Of a stretch of 64,000 nt of DNA, positions 31,642-42,836 are shown in pieces. A program made the position numbers and the translations under genes. How positions within the stretch are numbered: position 1 is the stretch's first letter; each line of letters starts with the position of its first letter. Under the pieces are notes generated by a model, which ran no database searches, had not been told where the DNA came from, and saw nothing but the letters and a program-made list of their open reading frames with translations. This stretch comes from Pseudomonadota bacterium (GTDB lineage: Bacteria; Pseudomonadota; Gammaproteobacteria; Burkholderiales; Burkholderiaceae_C), in contig JAJZEB010000002.1 of the NCBI GenBank assembly GCA_021805805.1, positions 1-64,000 on the forward strand, read 5' to 3'.

Positions 31642-31642
<1 letters not shown>
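31037..31642 (+). CDS. maf: Maf-like nucleoside triphosphate pyrophosphatase
   Basis: Maf proteins hydrolyse modified or canonical pyrimidine nucleotides and have been linked to septum regulation. The 201-residue product has the N-terminal signature LASSSPRRRELL (about 9-20), the catalytic ADTTVALG region and the C-terminal FGKAGGYAVQGRAAAFI and SHSGIMGLPLFE. ATG 31037 gives the normal start; an ATG at 31007 would add ten residues. The stop overlaps the rng ATG by one base (TGATG), the usual maf-rng pairing. Confidence 0.93.
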
Positions 31643-33126
<1,484 letters not shown>

Positions 33127-33140
33127 CGCACCCGGCACGC

Positions 33141-33155
33141 GGCGGCAAGGCCGCC
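33141..33155. terminator. Possible two-way hairpin between rng and the SCP2-like gene
   Basis: GGCGGC-AAG-GCCGCC forms a compact 6-pair hairpin in the 47-base gap between two converging genes. No T-run follows on either strand, so it would be at most a weak or Rho-assisted terminator. Confidence 0.35.
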
Positions 33156-33173
33156 CGCCGCAAGCATCGGAAC

Positions 33174-33710
33174 TCAGTGCGCCGACGGGCAGGTCGCGTC
33201 GTCGGCCGGAACTTTGCCGACCAGCAGCAGGAAGCTGGCGAAGGGCTTGATCGCGCGCATGGCGACCAGCTTCGGGCCCTGGAACTGCAGCCGCCCGCTC
33301 ATCATCGCCCACATCGGGCCTGGATCGCCGTGGCCCATCGCCTGCCAGTCGGCGGTTTTGGCGTGCATCAGGAAGTCGACGTCGAAGTCGGGGGCAGCCT
33401 TCGGCACGCCGCCGTAGCTGCAGTACGCCTTCGCATCCTTGGGAACGATCTTCAACTCGACCATGCCGGCCTTGCCGCAGTCATCGCGGTACATCTCGAC
33501 GATCTTGTAGCCGCGCCCCTTGTCGTCGTGGAGCCATTCCCCGGCCAGGCCCTGGCTGAGTTGCGGCGTGGAGTTCCACGCCGTGCAGAAGTCGGCCGCC
33601 CACTGCGGCGACATCAGCACCGGCGCGGCCTCGGCGGATTGCAGCGCGGAAAGCGACGCCAGCGCAACGGCGGCGCACGCCAGCGGACGGAAGAATGAAC
33701 GAACAGACAT
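33174..33710 (-). CDS. Secreted SCP2-like (sterol/lipid-carrier domain) protein
   Basis: A 178-residue precursor with a clear signal peptide (about 1-28, ending SAEA|APV), so probably periplasmic. The mature part resembles SCP2-type lipid-carrier domains: DFDVDFLMHAKTADWQAMGHGD (about 106-127), MWAMMSGRLQFQGPKLVAM (about 130-148) and IKPFASFLLLVG. Four Cys residues (FCTAW, DDCGK, YCSYG, ATCPS) could form disulphides. The ligand is unknown; long acyl chains are plausible. It is transcribed alone, facing rng, 113 bases downstream of rpoH, with an AT-rich upstream tract. Assignment to SCP2 rests on motif resemblance only. Confidence 0.68.
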   Translation of the reverse strand: MSVRSFFRPLACAAVALASLSALQSAEAAPVLMSPQWAADFCTAWNSTPQLSQGLAGEWLHDDKGRGYKIVEMYRDDCGKAGMVELKIVPKDAKAYCSYGGVPKAAPDFDVDFLMHAKTADWQAMGHGDPGPMWAMMSGRLQFQGPKLVAMRAIKPFASFLLLVGKVPADDATCPSAH

Positions 33711-33734
33711 CGACGGAACTCCTCGGGTGGCGGG

Positions 33735-33754
33735 AAAAAGCGCCACGAAGGCGC
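33735..33754 (-). terminator. Terminator after rpoH
   Basis: On the minus strand GCGCC-TTCGT-GGCGC is followed directly by TTTTT. It lies 70 bases beyond the rpoH stop and 25 bases upstream of the SCP2-like start codon. It could end the rpoH message, or act as an attenuator if the SCP2-like promoter lies further upstream in the AT-rich segment around 33770-33800. Confidence 0.7.
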
Positions 33755-33823
33755 CGCAACCATGGAGTATCCGTCTGTATTTATTTAGACATATATAGTG
33801 ATTTCCAGAACTTGGCAGCCGCC

Positions 33824-34744
33824 TCAGACGTACTCGGCAAGGTTCTGGCGCATCTTCTTCATCGCCTGCACTTCGATCTGCCGGATGCGCTCGGCAGACA
33901 CGCCGTACTCGGCAGCCAGCTCGTGCAAGGTCTTGCCGCCGCTGCCGTCGTCGTTGACCGCCAGCCAGCGCTGCTCGACGATTCGCCGGCTGCGCGCATC
34001 GAGCCGCTCGAGTGCCTGCGACAGGCCCTGCTGCTGCAGCCGCTCGCGGCCACGCGCTTCGAGCACGGCATCGGGTTCATCGCTGCGCTCGGACAGGTAG
34101 GCGATCGGGCCGAAACCCTCGCCACCGTCGTCTCCACCCGGCTGCAGCGCGATATCCGCGCCGGTCATGCGCTGTTCCATCTCGATCACGTCGCTGCGCT
34201 TGACGTCGAGCTCGCGTGCCACCGCATCGATTTCGGCGTCGCGAAACCCCTCCATGCCCTGCTTCATCGAGCGCAGATTGAAGAACAGCTTGCGTTGCGC
34301 CTTGGTCGTCGCAACCTTGACCATGCGCCAGTTGCGCAAAATGTATTCGTGGATCTCGGCCTTGATCCAGTGCAGCGCGTAGCTGACCAGACGCACACCC
34401 TGCGCCGGATCGAAGCGCCGCACGGCCTTCATCAGCCCGACGTTGCCTTCCTGGATCAGATCGGCGTGCGGCAGTCCGTAGCCCAGATAGTGGCGCGCGA
34501 CCGAAACCACGACCCTCAGGTGGGACATCACCAGCTTGCCGGCGGCATCGCGGTCCTCGCGCTCCTGCCAAGCTCTGGCCAGCGCCTGCTCCTCGTCGGC
34601 GCTGAGCATCGGCATGCGATTGACCGCAGCGATGTACGACTCGAGATTGCCCAGGCTCGGAACCTGCGCCGGGAACCCGACCGCGAAACCGGGACTCGCC
34701 TTGCGCGGCGCCAAACCGTAATTCAGAACGCTGGTGTCGGCCAT
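33824..34744 (-). CDS. rpoH: RNA polymerase heat-shock sigma factor sigma-32
   Basis: RpoH directs RNA polymerase to heat-shock promoters. The 306-residue protein has sigma region 2 (about 55-130: DLIQEGNVGLMKAVRRFDPAQG, VRLVSYALHWIKAEI), the RpoH box region (QRKLFFNLRSMK, about 143-154) and region 4 with its helix-turn-helix (TLHELAAEYGVSAERIRQIE). ATG 34744 has GGAGG 9 bases upstream; ATG 34750 is closer and less suitable. The upstream CIRCE element indicates HrcA repression. It lies 85 bases after ftsY. Confidence 0.96.
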   Translation of the reverse strand: MADTSVLNYGLAPRKASPGFAVGFPAQVPSLGNLESYIAAVNRMPMLSADEEQALARAWQEREDRDAAGKLVMSHLRVVVSVARHYLGYGLPHADLIQEGNVGLMKAVRRFDPAQGVRLVSYALHWIKAEIHEYILRNWRMVKVATTKAQRKLFFNLRSMKQGMEGFRDAEIDAVARELDVKRSDVIEMEQRMTGADIALQPGGDDGGEGFGPIAYLSERSDEPDAVLEARGRERLQQQGLSQALERLDARSRRIVEQRWLAVNDDGSGGKTLHELAAEYGVSAERIRQIEVQAMKKMRQNLAEYV

Positions 34745-34772
34745 CTGCATACTCCTCCGTCCATGACCACGC

Positions 34773-34802
34773 ATTTTAGCACTCTCCACGTTTGAGTGCT
34801 AA
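34773..34802 (-). promoter_or_regulatory. rpoH promoter embedded in a CIRCE element
   Basis: A perfect CIRCE operator (TTAGCACTC-N9-GAGTGCTAA, 34776-34802) lies 32 bases before the rpoH ATG. On the minus strand TTAGCA (34797-34802), an 18-base spacer and TAAAAT (34773-34778) form a promoter that the operator covers almost completely, so HrcA binding would exclude RNA polymerase. CIRCE is the established HrcA site controlling groE and dnaK genes. Its use here implies that rpoH itself is under HrcA control. Confidence 0.9.
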
Positions 34803-34829
34803 CACGGTGGCGCGCGGCGCGGGCCCGGC

Positions 34830-35876
34830 TCAGGCGTCGAGCAGCGCATGCGCGAAGGCCTGCGCGTCGAACACCTGCAGGTCGTCGAGCGACTCGCCGA
34901 CGCCGACGAAATAGATCGGGATCGGACGCTCGCGCGCGATCGCTGCGATCACCCCGCCCTTGGCGCTGCCGTCGAGCTTGGTCAGAATGATTCCGCTCAG
35001 TCCCACCGCATCGTCGAACGCGCGCAACTGCGCCAGCGCGTTCTGCCCGTTGGTCGAGTCGATGACCAGCAAAACCTCGTGCGGCGCGCCGTCCATCGCT
35101 TTGGCGACGACGCGCCGGATTTTTTTCAGTTCCTCCATCAGATGCTGCTGCGTCGGCAGGCGCCCGGCGGTGTCGACGATGACCACGTCGCTGCCGCGCG
35201 CGCGCCCGGCGCTGACCGCATCGAAAGCCACCGCGGCCGGGTCGCCGCCCTGCTGCGCGATGACCTGCACCGCGTTGCGCTCGCCCCAGGCCGCGAGCTG
35301 CTCGCGCGCGGCGGCGCGGAAGGTGTCGCCGGCGGCCAGCAGCACACTGCACCCGGCGCGCTGCAGGTGACGCGTGAGCTTGCCGATGCTGGTCGTCTTG
35401 CCGGCGCCATTGACGCCGACCATCATCATCACCGTCGGCTGGGTGCGACCGATGTCGAGCGGCTTTTGCAGCGGCGCAAGCAGCTCGGCGAGGATTTCGC
35501 GCAGCAGTTCGCGCACCTGCTGCGGCGTCTGCGCACCGCTTGCGCGCACCTTGCGTCTGAGCTGGTCGAGCACATCGCGGGTTGCCGCAACGCCGGCGTC
35601 GGCCATGATCAACGCGCTTTCGAGTTCCTCGTACAACGCCTCGTCGATGCGGTTGCCGCCGAACAGTCCGGACAGACCGGCTCCGGTCTTGCGCAAGCCG
35701 CTGCGCAGGCGCGCGAACCAGCCCGAGGCGCCGCCCGCGGCGGGCTCGGGCGACGAAGCCGCCGCTTCAGCGTCGGACTGTCTCGGCTCCGCTTCGACCG
35801 GCTCCGCTTCGACCGGCGGCAGCGTGGCGGGGGTCGGCGCGGGCGCCGCAGACTTGCGCTTGAAAAAACGGAACAT
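34830..35876 (-). CDS. ftsY: Signal recognition particle receptor FtsY
   Basis: FtsY docks ribosome-SRP complexes at the membrane for cotranslational insertion. The 348-residue protein has an N-terminal basic and acidic A region (about 1-55, Pro/Glu-rich), then the N domain and the SRP GTPase domain with GVNGAGKTTS (G1), DTFRAAAREQL, DTAGRLPTQ (G3) and TKLDGSAKGG (G4/G5). ATG 35876 gives MFRFFKRK with GAGG 7 bases upstream; the frame is open far upstream but that part is not protein-like. It is divergent from rsmD, the usual pairing. Confidence 0.95.
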   Translation of the reverse strand: MFRFFKRKSAAPAPTPATLPPVEAEPVEAEPRQSDAEAAASSPEPAAGGASGWFARLRSGLRKTGAGLSGLFGGNRIDEALYEELESALIMADAGVAATRDVLDQLRRKVRASGAQTPQQVRELLREILAELLAPLQKPLDIGRTQPTVMMMVGVNGAGKTTSIGKLTRHLQRAGCSVLLAAGDTFRAAAREQLAAWGERNAVQVIAQQGGDPAAVAFDAVSAGRARGSDVVIVDTAGRLPTQQHLMEELKKIRRVVAKAMDGAPHEVLLVIDSTNGQNALAQLRAFDDAVGLSGIILTKLDGSAKGGVIAAIARERPIPIYFVGVGESLDDLQVFDAQAFAHALLDA

Positions 35877-35878
35877 GA

Positions 35879-37126
<1,248 letters not shown>

Positions 37127-37138
37127 GGGACGACGACG

Positions 37139-37396
37139 ATGGCGCTATGGATCACCGACGATTGCATCAACTGCGACGTGTGCGAGCCCGAATGCCCGAA
37201 CCAGGCGATTTCGATGGGCGAGCAGATCTATGAGATCGACCCTGATCGTTGCACCGAGTGCGTCGGCCACCACGATCAGCCGCAATGCGTGCAGCTGTGC
37301 CCGGTGGCGTGCATCCCGGTGCGGCCGGATCGGGTCGAGTCGCGCGATACCCTGATGCAGCGCTACCTTCGCCTGCAGGGTTCCCCGGTGGCCTGA
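37139..37396 (+). CDS. 2[4Fe-4S] ferredoxin, YfhL-type
   Basis: An 85-residue ferredoxin. The first cluster motif is C9-x2-C12-x2-C15-x3-C19 (P). The second is the irregular C38-x2-C41-x8-C50-x3-C54 with an extra C58, the spacing typical of the YfhL/FdxA-like group common next to coaD in Betaproteobacteria. It carries electrons for as yet undefined partners in the cytoplasm. It is cotranscribed with coaD and converges on pth. Confidence 0.92.
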   Translation: MALWITDDCINCDVCEPECPNQAISMGEQIYEIDPDRCTECVGHHDQPQCVQLCPVACIPVRPDRVESRDTLMQRYLRLQGSPVA

Positions 37397-37446
37397 CGCG
37401 CACGCCGGCGGCGCGTCGCGGCCGAACAACGCGCGCGGGCCGCGGT

Positions 37447-38085
37447 TCAGCTCCCGGATCCGGAGCGGGAATCGCCGGAGCGGGAATCGCCGGAGCGGGA
37501 ATCGCCCTTGGCTGCGTTGCCGCGGTGCAGTTGCATCACCGCCTGATCGACGCGGCCATGCAGCAAGTCGGGAAGAACGTCGAGCGCACGCTGCATCGCC
37601 TGCTCGATCAGGTCGAGTTCACCGCGCTGCGGACGGCCGAGAACGAAACCGATCACCGCGCCACGTTCGCCAGGATGCCCGATCCCCAGCCGCAGGCGCC
37701 AGAACTGCGGCGTGCCCAGCTGTGCGGCGATGTCGCGCAGGCCGTTGTGTCCGGCGTGCCCGCCGCCGAGCTTGATCCTGGCTTGCCCAGGGGGCAGGTC
37801 GAGTTCGTCGTGCGCGACCAGGATCTGCTCCGGAGCGATCTTGTAGAAGCGCGCCAGCGCCGCCACCGCCTGCCCTGACCGGTTCATGTACGTCGTCGGC
37901 TCGAGCAGCCAGACCTCGCCGTCACCGGTGTGCCAGCGCGCCAGGTCACCGAAGAAACCGCGCTGCGGGCGCAATTGCAGCCGCTCGCGCAGCGCCAGCT
38001 GGTCGAGCCACCAGAAACCGGCGTTGTGTCGCTGCTGGGCGTGTTCGGGCCCTGGGTTGCCGAGCCCGACGACGAGGCGGATCAA
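37447..38085 (-). CDS. pth: Peptidyl-tRNA hydrolase with repeated C-terminal tail
   Basis: Pth releases tRNA from peptidyl-tRNA that drops off ribosomes. The 212-residue protein has the family blocks [21 protein letters not shown] (catalytic His near residue 23), [19 protein letters not shown] and [13 protein letters not shown]. The final 17 residues are a repeat (GDSRS three times, then GSGS) absent from usual Pth. The start is an unusual TTG at 38085 with GGAGA 7 bases upstream, overlapping the gpsA stop as TTGA. No ATG lies near the conserved N-terminus. Confidence 0.93.
   Translation of the reverse strand: MIRLVVGLGNPGPEHAQQRHNAGFWWLDQLALRERLQLRPQRGFFGDLARWHTGDGEVWLLEPTTYMNRSGQAVAALARFYKIAPEQILVAHDELDLPPGQARIKLGGGHAGHNGLRDIAAQLGTPQFWRLRLGIGHPGERGAVIGFVLGRPQRGELDLIEQAMQRALDVLPDLLHGRVDQAVMQLHRGNAAKGDSRSGDSRSGDSRSGSGS
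37461..37505 (-). repeat. Three 15-base tandem repeats in the 3' end of pth
   Basis: CGGAGCGGGAATCGC occurs three times without a gap (plus-strand reading). On the minus strand it encodes GDSRS repeats just before the pth stop. The perfect identity suggests recent slippage. Confidence 0.9.
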
Positions 38086-39095
38086 GGCCGCGTCTCCGGC
38101 TGCGGTTCGCGCGCCAGCAGGGCCTGAACGGCTTCGGCTGCGGTGCAGGTCCCGTCGAGCAGCGCGCCGACCGCGGCTGCGATCGGCATGTCGATTGCGT
38201 GCCGCTCGGCCAACTCGAGCAGCGTGCGCGCCGTGTACACCCCTTCGGCAACATGGCCGAGCTCGCGCACGATGGCGTCCAGCGGCTTGCCGGCGGCCAG
38301 CTGCAGACCGACGCGCCGATTGCGCGAGAGTTTTCCGGTGCAGGTCAGCACCAGGTCGCCGAGCCCGCTCAGACCAGTGAACGTCTCGCGTTGCGCGCCC
38401 AGCACCAGACCCAGGCGGCTCATTTCGGCCAGGCCTCGGGTGATCAGCGCGGCGCGCGCGTTGTGCCCCTGCTCGAGGCCGTCGCTGACCCCGCAAGCGA
38501 TCGCCAGCACGTTCTTCACCGCGCCGCCGACCGCCACTCCGCAAAGGTCGTCGCTGGCGTACACGCGCATGCCGTCGTGATGCAGCGCGCCCACGCTGGC
38601 ACGCAGCAGCGACGCGTCGCGGCTGGCCACGGTCAGCGCCGACGGCAGTCCGCGCGCGACCTCGTCGGCGAAGCTCGGCCCCGACAGCAGGCCCACTGCG
38701 GGATGCTGCGGCCAGTCGGCGAAGACCTGCTCGACGACCTGGTGCGGCAAAGCCGCGGTTTCGCGCTCGAACCCCTTGCACAGCACCAGCACCCCGACCG
38801 CGGGCGCACGCTGCGCGGCGAGCTGCCGGGCCAGCGCACGCAATGCCGCCAGCGGCACCGCGAGCACCAGCAACCCGTCGGGCGTTGCATGCGCGACGGC
38901 CTGCTGCAGGTCGGCCGTGCACTGCAGCGCAGCAGGCAGTGCGACACCGGGCAGGTAGCGCCGGTTCTCGCGCGTGCGCTGCAGTGCATCGACCTGCTGC
39001 GGGTCGCGTCCCCACAGCACCGTGTCTTGACGGGCCGCGGCGTGCGCGGCCATCGCCGTGCCCCAGGCGCCGGCGCCGAGCACGCTGACCCTCAT
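38082..39095 (-). CDS. gpsA: Glycerol-3-phosphate dehydrogenase [NAD(P)+]
   Basis: GpsA reduces dihydroxyacetone phosphate to sn-glycerol 3-phosphate for phospholipid synthesis. The 337-residue protein has the N-terminal dinucleotide motif [10 protein letters not shown] (about 7-16), [13 protein letters not shown] (about 140), the catalytic-Lys region [13 protein letters not shown] (about 190) and the [15 protein letters not shown] and [14 protein letters not shown] blocks. It lies 10 bases after secB and overlaps pth by four bases. The secB-gpsA order is widely conserved. Confidence 0.96.
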   Translation of the reverse strand: MRVSVLGAGAWGTAMAAHAAARQDTVLWGRDPQQVDALQRTRENRRYLPGVALPAALQCTADLQQAVAHATPDGLLVLAVPLAALRALARQLAAQRAPAVGVLVLCKGFERETAALPHQVVEQVFADWPQHPAVGLLSGPSFADEVARGLPSALTVASRDASLLRASVGALHHDGMRVYASDDLCGVAVGGAVKNVLAIACGVSDGLEQGHNARAALITRGLAEMSRLGLVLGAQRETFTGLSGLGDLVLTCTGKLSRNRRVGLQLAAGKPLDAIVRELGHVAEGVYTARTLLELAERHAIDMPIAAAVGALLDGTCTAAEAVQALLAREPQPETRP

Positions 39096-39105
39096 GCCGA
39101 CAGCA

Positions 39106-39606
39106 TCAGTTCAGCGCCGCCCCATCGGGACCGATCAGGTCGCCGGGTTGCTGTCCGGCCTGTTGCGCGCGCTGGCTTTCGTACATCGCCTGGAAATTGA
39201 TTTCCGCAAGGTGCACCGGCGGGAAACCAGCACGGGTGATCGCGTCGGCCAGATTCGCCCGCAGATACGGGTAGACGGTCTGCGGGCACGCGATTCCCAG
39301 CAACATGTCGGTGTGTTCGGTCGGGATGTTGCGCAGTTCGAAAATGCCGGCCTGCTTGCCCTCGACCAGGAACAGCGTCTGTTCGTTGACGCGCGCGGTG
39401 ATCGTCGCGGTGACCGCGACTTCGTACACCCCTTCGGCGATCGCTTCGCTGGCCAGGTTCATCTGCACGTCGACGGTCGGCTGCACCTGCTCGAGCAGGA
39501 TGCGCGGCGAATTCGGCTGCTCCAGCGACATGTCCTTCAGATAGCAGCGCTGCAGCGCGAAGACCGGCTGCTGGTCATCGGCGGCGGGATTCGGTGGGGT
39601 GCTCAT
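39106..39606 (-). CDS. secB: Protein-export chaperone SecB
   Basis: SecB keeps precursor proteins unfolded and passes them to SecA. The 166-residue protein matches throughout ([64 protein letters not shown]) with the acidic/Gln-rich C-terminus. SecB is confined mainly to proteobacteria. It lies between grxC and gpsA on one strand, consistent with a rhodanese-grxC-secB-gpsA-pth operon. Confidence 0.96.
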   Translation of the reverse strand: MSTPPNPAADDQQPVFALQRCYLKDMSLEQPNSPRILLEQVQPTVDVQMNLASEAIAEGVYEVAVTATITARVNEQTLFLVEGKQAGIFELRNIPTEHTDMLLGIACPQTVYPYLRANLADAITRAGFPPVHLAEINFQAMYESQRAQQAGQQPGDLIGPDGAALN

Positions 39607-39709
39607 GCGTGGGCTCCATGACTACGTTGGGTCGCGCGCGATGCGTCGTGCGCGAGCGGGAATCCGGCATTGTAGGAGCACGCCGCAGAGCCCGGCCTCG
39701 GCTGCGGAC

Positions 39710-39973
39710 TCACCCGGCGTGCAGCATCGCTTCGAGCTCGCCGCGCGCATCCAGCGCATACAGGTCGTCGCAACCGCCGACGTGGGTGTCGCCGATGTAG
39801 ATCTGCGGCACCGTCCTGCGCCCGGTGTCGCGCATCATCGCCGCGCGCGCCTGCGCGTCGAGGTCGATGCGGATCTCGTCGATCTCGGTCACGCCACGCT
39901 TGTGCAGCAAGGCCTTGGCGCGCTGGCAATACGGGCATACCGCGGTCGTGTACATGCGCACTCTGGACAGCAT
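39710..39973 (-). CDS. grxC: Glutaredoxin 3
   Basis: A small thiol-disulphide oxidoreductase reduced by glutathione. The 87-residue product has the active site C13-P-Y-C16 and the cis-Pro/GSH-binding TVPQIYIGDTHVGGCDD. ATG 39973 has GGGAG 7 bases upstream; an internal Met at residue 7 is the alternative. Use of glutathione agrees with gloB in the same window. A gap of about 100 bases separates it from secB. Confidence 0.95.
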   Translation of the reverse strand: MLSRVRMYTTAVCPYCQRAKALLHKRGVTEIDEIRIDLDAQARAAMMRDTGRRTVPQIYIGDTHVGGCDDLYALDARGELEAMLHAG

Positions 39974-39986
39974 GGTCGTCTCCCGT

Positions 39987-40400
39987 TCAGCTCTTTTCCA
40001 CCGGCAGTCCGGCTTCGCGCCAGGCACGCAGCCCGCCGGCCACCGCGACCGCACGACCGTAGCCGTGCTTGCGCAGCGTGGTCGCGGCGCGTCCGGCACG
40101 CGCGCCGCTCTGGCACAGCACGAGCACCGGCAGATCCTTGTTCTTCGGCAGTTCGGCCAGGCGCTGTTCGATCTGTCCGAGCGGAATGTTGCGCGCGCCC
40201 ACGCCGTGCCCGGCAGCGTGCTCGCCGGGCTCGCAGACGTCGATCAGCACGCCCTTTTCCCGGTTGATCTGCCGCACTGCCTCGGCCGGCGCGACGCCGC
40301 CGCCACCGCGTGAAAAGCTGGACCACAGCAGCATGCCGCCCGACAGCACGGCAATCGCGACCAGCGCGAGGTTGTCGATGATGAATTTCAAGATGCGCAC
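39987..40400 (-). CDS. Membrane-anchored rhodanese-domain protein
   Basis: The 137-residue protein has an N-terminal membrane helix (about 5-27, [21 protein letters not shown]) and one rhodanese domain with active-site Cys96 in [13 protein letters not shown]. Such YibN-like proteins sit next to grxC, secB and gpsA in many proteobacteria. The sulphur donor and acceptor are unknown. The start is a GTG at 40400 with only a weak ribosome binding site. It is divergent from gpmA across 150 bases. Confidence 0.9.
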   Translation of the reverse strand: MRILKFIIDNLALVAIAVLSGGMLLWSSFSRGGGGVAPAEAVRQINREKGVLIDVCEPGEHAAGHGVGARNIPLGQIEQRLAELPKNKDLPVLVLCQSGARAGRAATTLRKHGYGRAVAVAGGLRAWREAGLPVEKS

Positions 40401-40550
40401 TCCGGCAACGCAGCGAAAGACCGGATTCTAGGAACTTCGGCGGCGACGCGTCGGAGATGCGTCGCGCGCAGCGCGTCGCGTGCGGCGCGCGCACGGTGCA
40501 CTACCATGTCGAATCGAAATCGGATCCCAACTTCGTCTGCTCCACCGAAC

Positions 40551-41255
40551 ATGCACAAATTGGTCATGATTCGCCATGGCGAATCACTCTGGAACAAGGA
40601 AAACCGCTTCACCGGCTGGGTCGACGTCGATCTGACCACGCAAGGCGCCGACGAAGCGCGTCGCGCGGGCAGCCTGCTCAAGGCCCACGGACTGGATTTC
40701 GACGTCGCGTACACCTCGGTGCTCAAGCGCGCGGTGCGCACGCTGTGGCTGTGCCTGGACTCGATGGACCGGATGTGGCTGCCCACGGTGCACAGCTGGC
40801 GCCTGAACGAGCGCCATTACGGCGCGCTGCAGGGGCTGAACAAGGCCGAGACCGCGGCCAAGTTCGGCGACGAGCAGGTGATGCAATGGCGCCGCAGCTA
40901 CGACGTTCCGCCGCCGGCGATGGACGAGAACCACCGCCAAGAACTCGCCGCCGACCCGCGCTACGCCCGCGCCAACCCGCTCGACCTGCCGCTGAGCGAA
41001 TGCCTCAAGGACACCGTGCACCGCGTGCTGCCGCTGTGGGAGGAGTCGCTGGCGCCGGCGATCCGCGCCGGACGCCGCCTGCTGGTGGTTTCGCACGGCA
41101 ATTCGATGCGCGCGCTGATCAAGCATCTGGACGGAATTTCCGACGCCGACATCGTCGGCCTGAACGTGCCGAACGGAACACCGCTGGTCTACGAACTCGA
41201 CGCTGCGCTCAAGCCGATCCGGCGCTACTACCTCGAAGCCGACGCCGCGCGCTGA
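40551..41255 (+). CDS. gpmA: 2,3-bisphosphoglycerate-dependent phosphoglycerate mutase
   Basis: GpmA interconverts 3- and 2-phosphoglycerate in glycolysis. The 234-residue protein has the phosphohistidine motif R8-H9-G-E ([10 protein letters not shown]), [15 protein letters not shown] and the second catalytic His in [14 protein letters not shown] 40551 gives the standard N-terminus; an upstream ATG at 40506 would add 15 atypical residues. No strong ribosome binding site is visible. ctpA follows after 87 bases. Confidence 0.95.
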   Translation: MHKLVMIRHGESLWNKENRFTGWVDVDLTTQGADEARRAGSLLKAHGLDFDVAYTSVLKRAVRTLWLCLDSMDRMWLPTVHSWRLNERHYGALQGLNKAETAAKFGDEQVMQWRRSYDVPPPAMDENHRQELAADPRYARANPLDLPLSECLKDTVHRVLPLWEESLAPAIRAGRRLLVVSHGNSMRALIKHLDGISDADIVGLNVPNGTPLVYELDAALKPIRRYYLEADAAR

Positions 41256-41342
41256 GCACCGCGCAGGCGCCTCGAATCGGGGCGGCCGCCCTACTCGAGC
41301 CCTACGCTATCTATATACTGACGGATATTCGAGGGATCAGGC

Positions 41343-42836
41343 ATGGCTGGGAAATTCAAGATCGCGGCTTGGATCGGTGTCGGCGTGCTCACCGGCGCTC
41401 TGGCCACGCTGCAGCTGCAGGCCGTTGCGCACAACGCGCAGACTTCGCTTCCGCTGGACGAACTGCAGCAGTTCGCAGCGGTCTATGGCCTGATCAAGGC
41501 CGACTACTTCGAGCCGGTCGCGGGCAAGAAACTGGTCCATGACGCGATCAACGGCATGGTCAACAGCCTCGACCCCCATTCCGAATACCTGGACGCGAAG
41601 GACTACAAGGAGTTCCGCGAAAGCACCAGCGGCCAGTTCGTCGGCGTGGGAATCGAGATCACTGCCGAAGACGGCCTGATCAAGGTCGTCTCGCCGATCG
41701 AAGGCTCGCCGGCGGCGCATGCCGGAATCGAGGCCGGGGACCTGATCACGGCCATCGACAACGTTCCGGTCAAGGGCATGACTCTGGACCAGGCGGTCAA
41801 GCGCATGCGCGGCAAACCCGGAACCCAGGTCACTTTGACGGTGCTGCGCAAGAGCCAGGGACGCACGCTGAACATCACCGTGACGCGCGCCGAGATCCAC
41901 GTGCGCAGCGTGCGCGGCAAAGTCGTCTCGCCCGGCTACGCGTGGGTGCGAATCAGCCAGTTCCAGTCCGACACCCTGCCCGATTTCGTCAACGAGGTCG
42001 ACGCCCTGTACAAGCACGACCCCAAGCTCAAGGGCATCGTGCTGGATTTGCGCAACAACCCGGGTGGTCTGCTCGAAAGCGCGGTCGGCGTCGCGTCGGT
42101 GTTCCTGCCCGCGGACGCGGTCATCGTGTCGACGCGAGGCCAGATCCCGGAAGCCAACGTGAGCTACCGCAACACGCCCAGCGACTATTCTCGCGAACCC
42201 GGAGTCAATCCGCTGCAATCGCTGCCCGACGGAATCAAGAAAGTTCCGCTGGTCGTGCTCGTCAACGGCGGCTCGGCATCGGCCTCGGAAATCGTCACCG
42301 GTGCGCTGCAGGATTACGGCCGCGCGAAAATCATGGGCACCCCGACCTTCGGCAAGGGATCGGTGCAGACCGTGCTGCCGCTCGGTCCGGACACGGCGCT
42401 GAAGCTGACCACCGCGCGCTACTACACGCCCAACGGCGAGTCGATCCAGGCCAAGGGAATCACGCCGAACTTCATCGTCGACCCGCTTCCCAGCGGCGAT
42501 CCGTACGCGGCGCTGCGCATGCGCGAAGCCGACTACAGCAATCAGATCGGCACCGGAGGCCCGGCGTCGGCCGCGGCCAGCGCCGCAGCGGCGCAGCGCG
42601 AAGCGCGCGAAACCGCGGCGCGCCGGGAACTTGAATTGCAGATCGAGAAGGATCCGAACAAGTTCCCGAAGCTGCCTCAGTACGGTTCGAAGGAAGACTG
42701 GCAGTTGCAACAGGCTTTGAACGAGCTGCAAGGTAAACCCGTCGTCACCGCAAAGGTGCCGCCCAAGCCTGCGGCGTCGCAGCCGGCCGCGCCGCACGCA
42801 CCCGCGGCCAAGCCGGCTTCGACACCGAAGCGGTGA
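41343..42836 (+). CDS. ctpA: Carboxy-terminal processing protease (S41 family)
   Basis: A periplasmic serine protease that trims protein C-termini. The 497-residue protein has an uncleaved or cleaved N-terminal signal (about 1-29), a PDZ domain (about 95-180, FVGVGIEITAEDGLIKVVSPIEG) and the S41 catalytic core with Ser313 (NGGSASASE) and Lys338 (PTFGKGSVQ). The end is an Ala/Pro/Lys-rich tail. The ribosome binding region GAGGGATCAGG precedes ATG 41343, and TATACT at 41314-41319 may be its -10 box. The stop overlaps the next start (GTGA). Confidence 0.93.
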   Translation: MAGKFKIAAWIGVGVLTGALATLQLQAVAHNAQTSLPLDELQQFAAVYGLIKADYFEPVAGKKLVHDAINGMVNSLDPHSEYLDAKDYKEFRESTSGQFVGVGIEITAEDGLIKVVSPIEGSPAAHAGIEAGDLITAIDNVPVKGMTLDQAVKRMRGKPGTQVTLTVLRKSQGRTLNITVTRAEIHVRSVRGKVVSPGYAWVRISQFQSDTLPDFVNEVDALYKHDPKLKGIVLDLRNNPGGLLESAVGVASVFLPADAVIVSTRGQIPEANVSYRNTPSDYSREPGVNPLQSLPDGIKKVPLVVLVNGGSASASEIVTGALQDYGRAKIMGTPTFGKGSVQTVLPLGPDTALKLTTARYYTPNGESIQAKGITPNFIVDPLPSGDPYAALRMREADYSNQIGTGGPASAAASAAAAQREARETAARRELELQIEKDPNKFPKLPQYGSKEDWQLQQALNELQGKPVVTAKVPPKPAASQPAAPHAPAAKPASTPKR

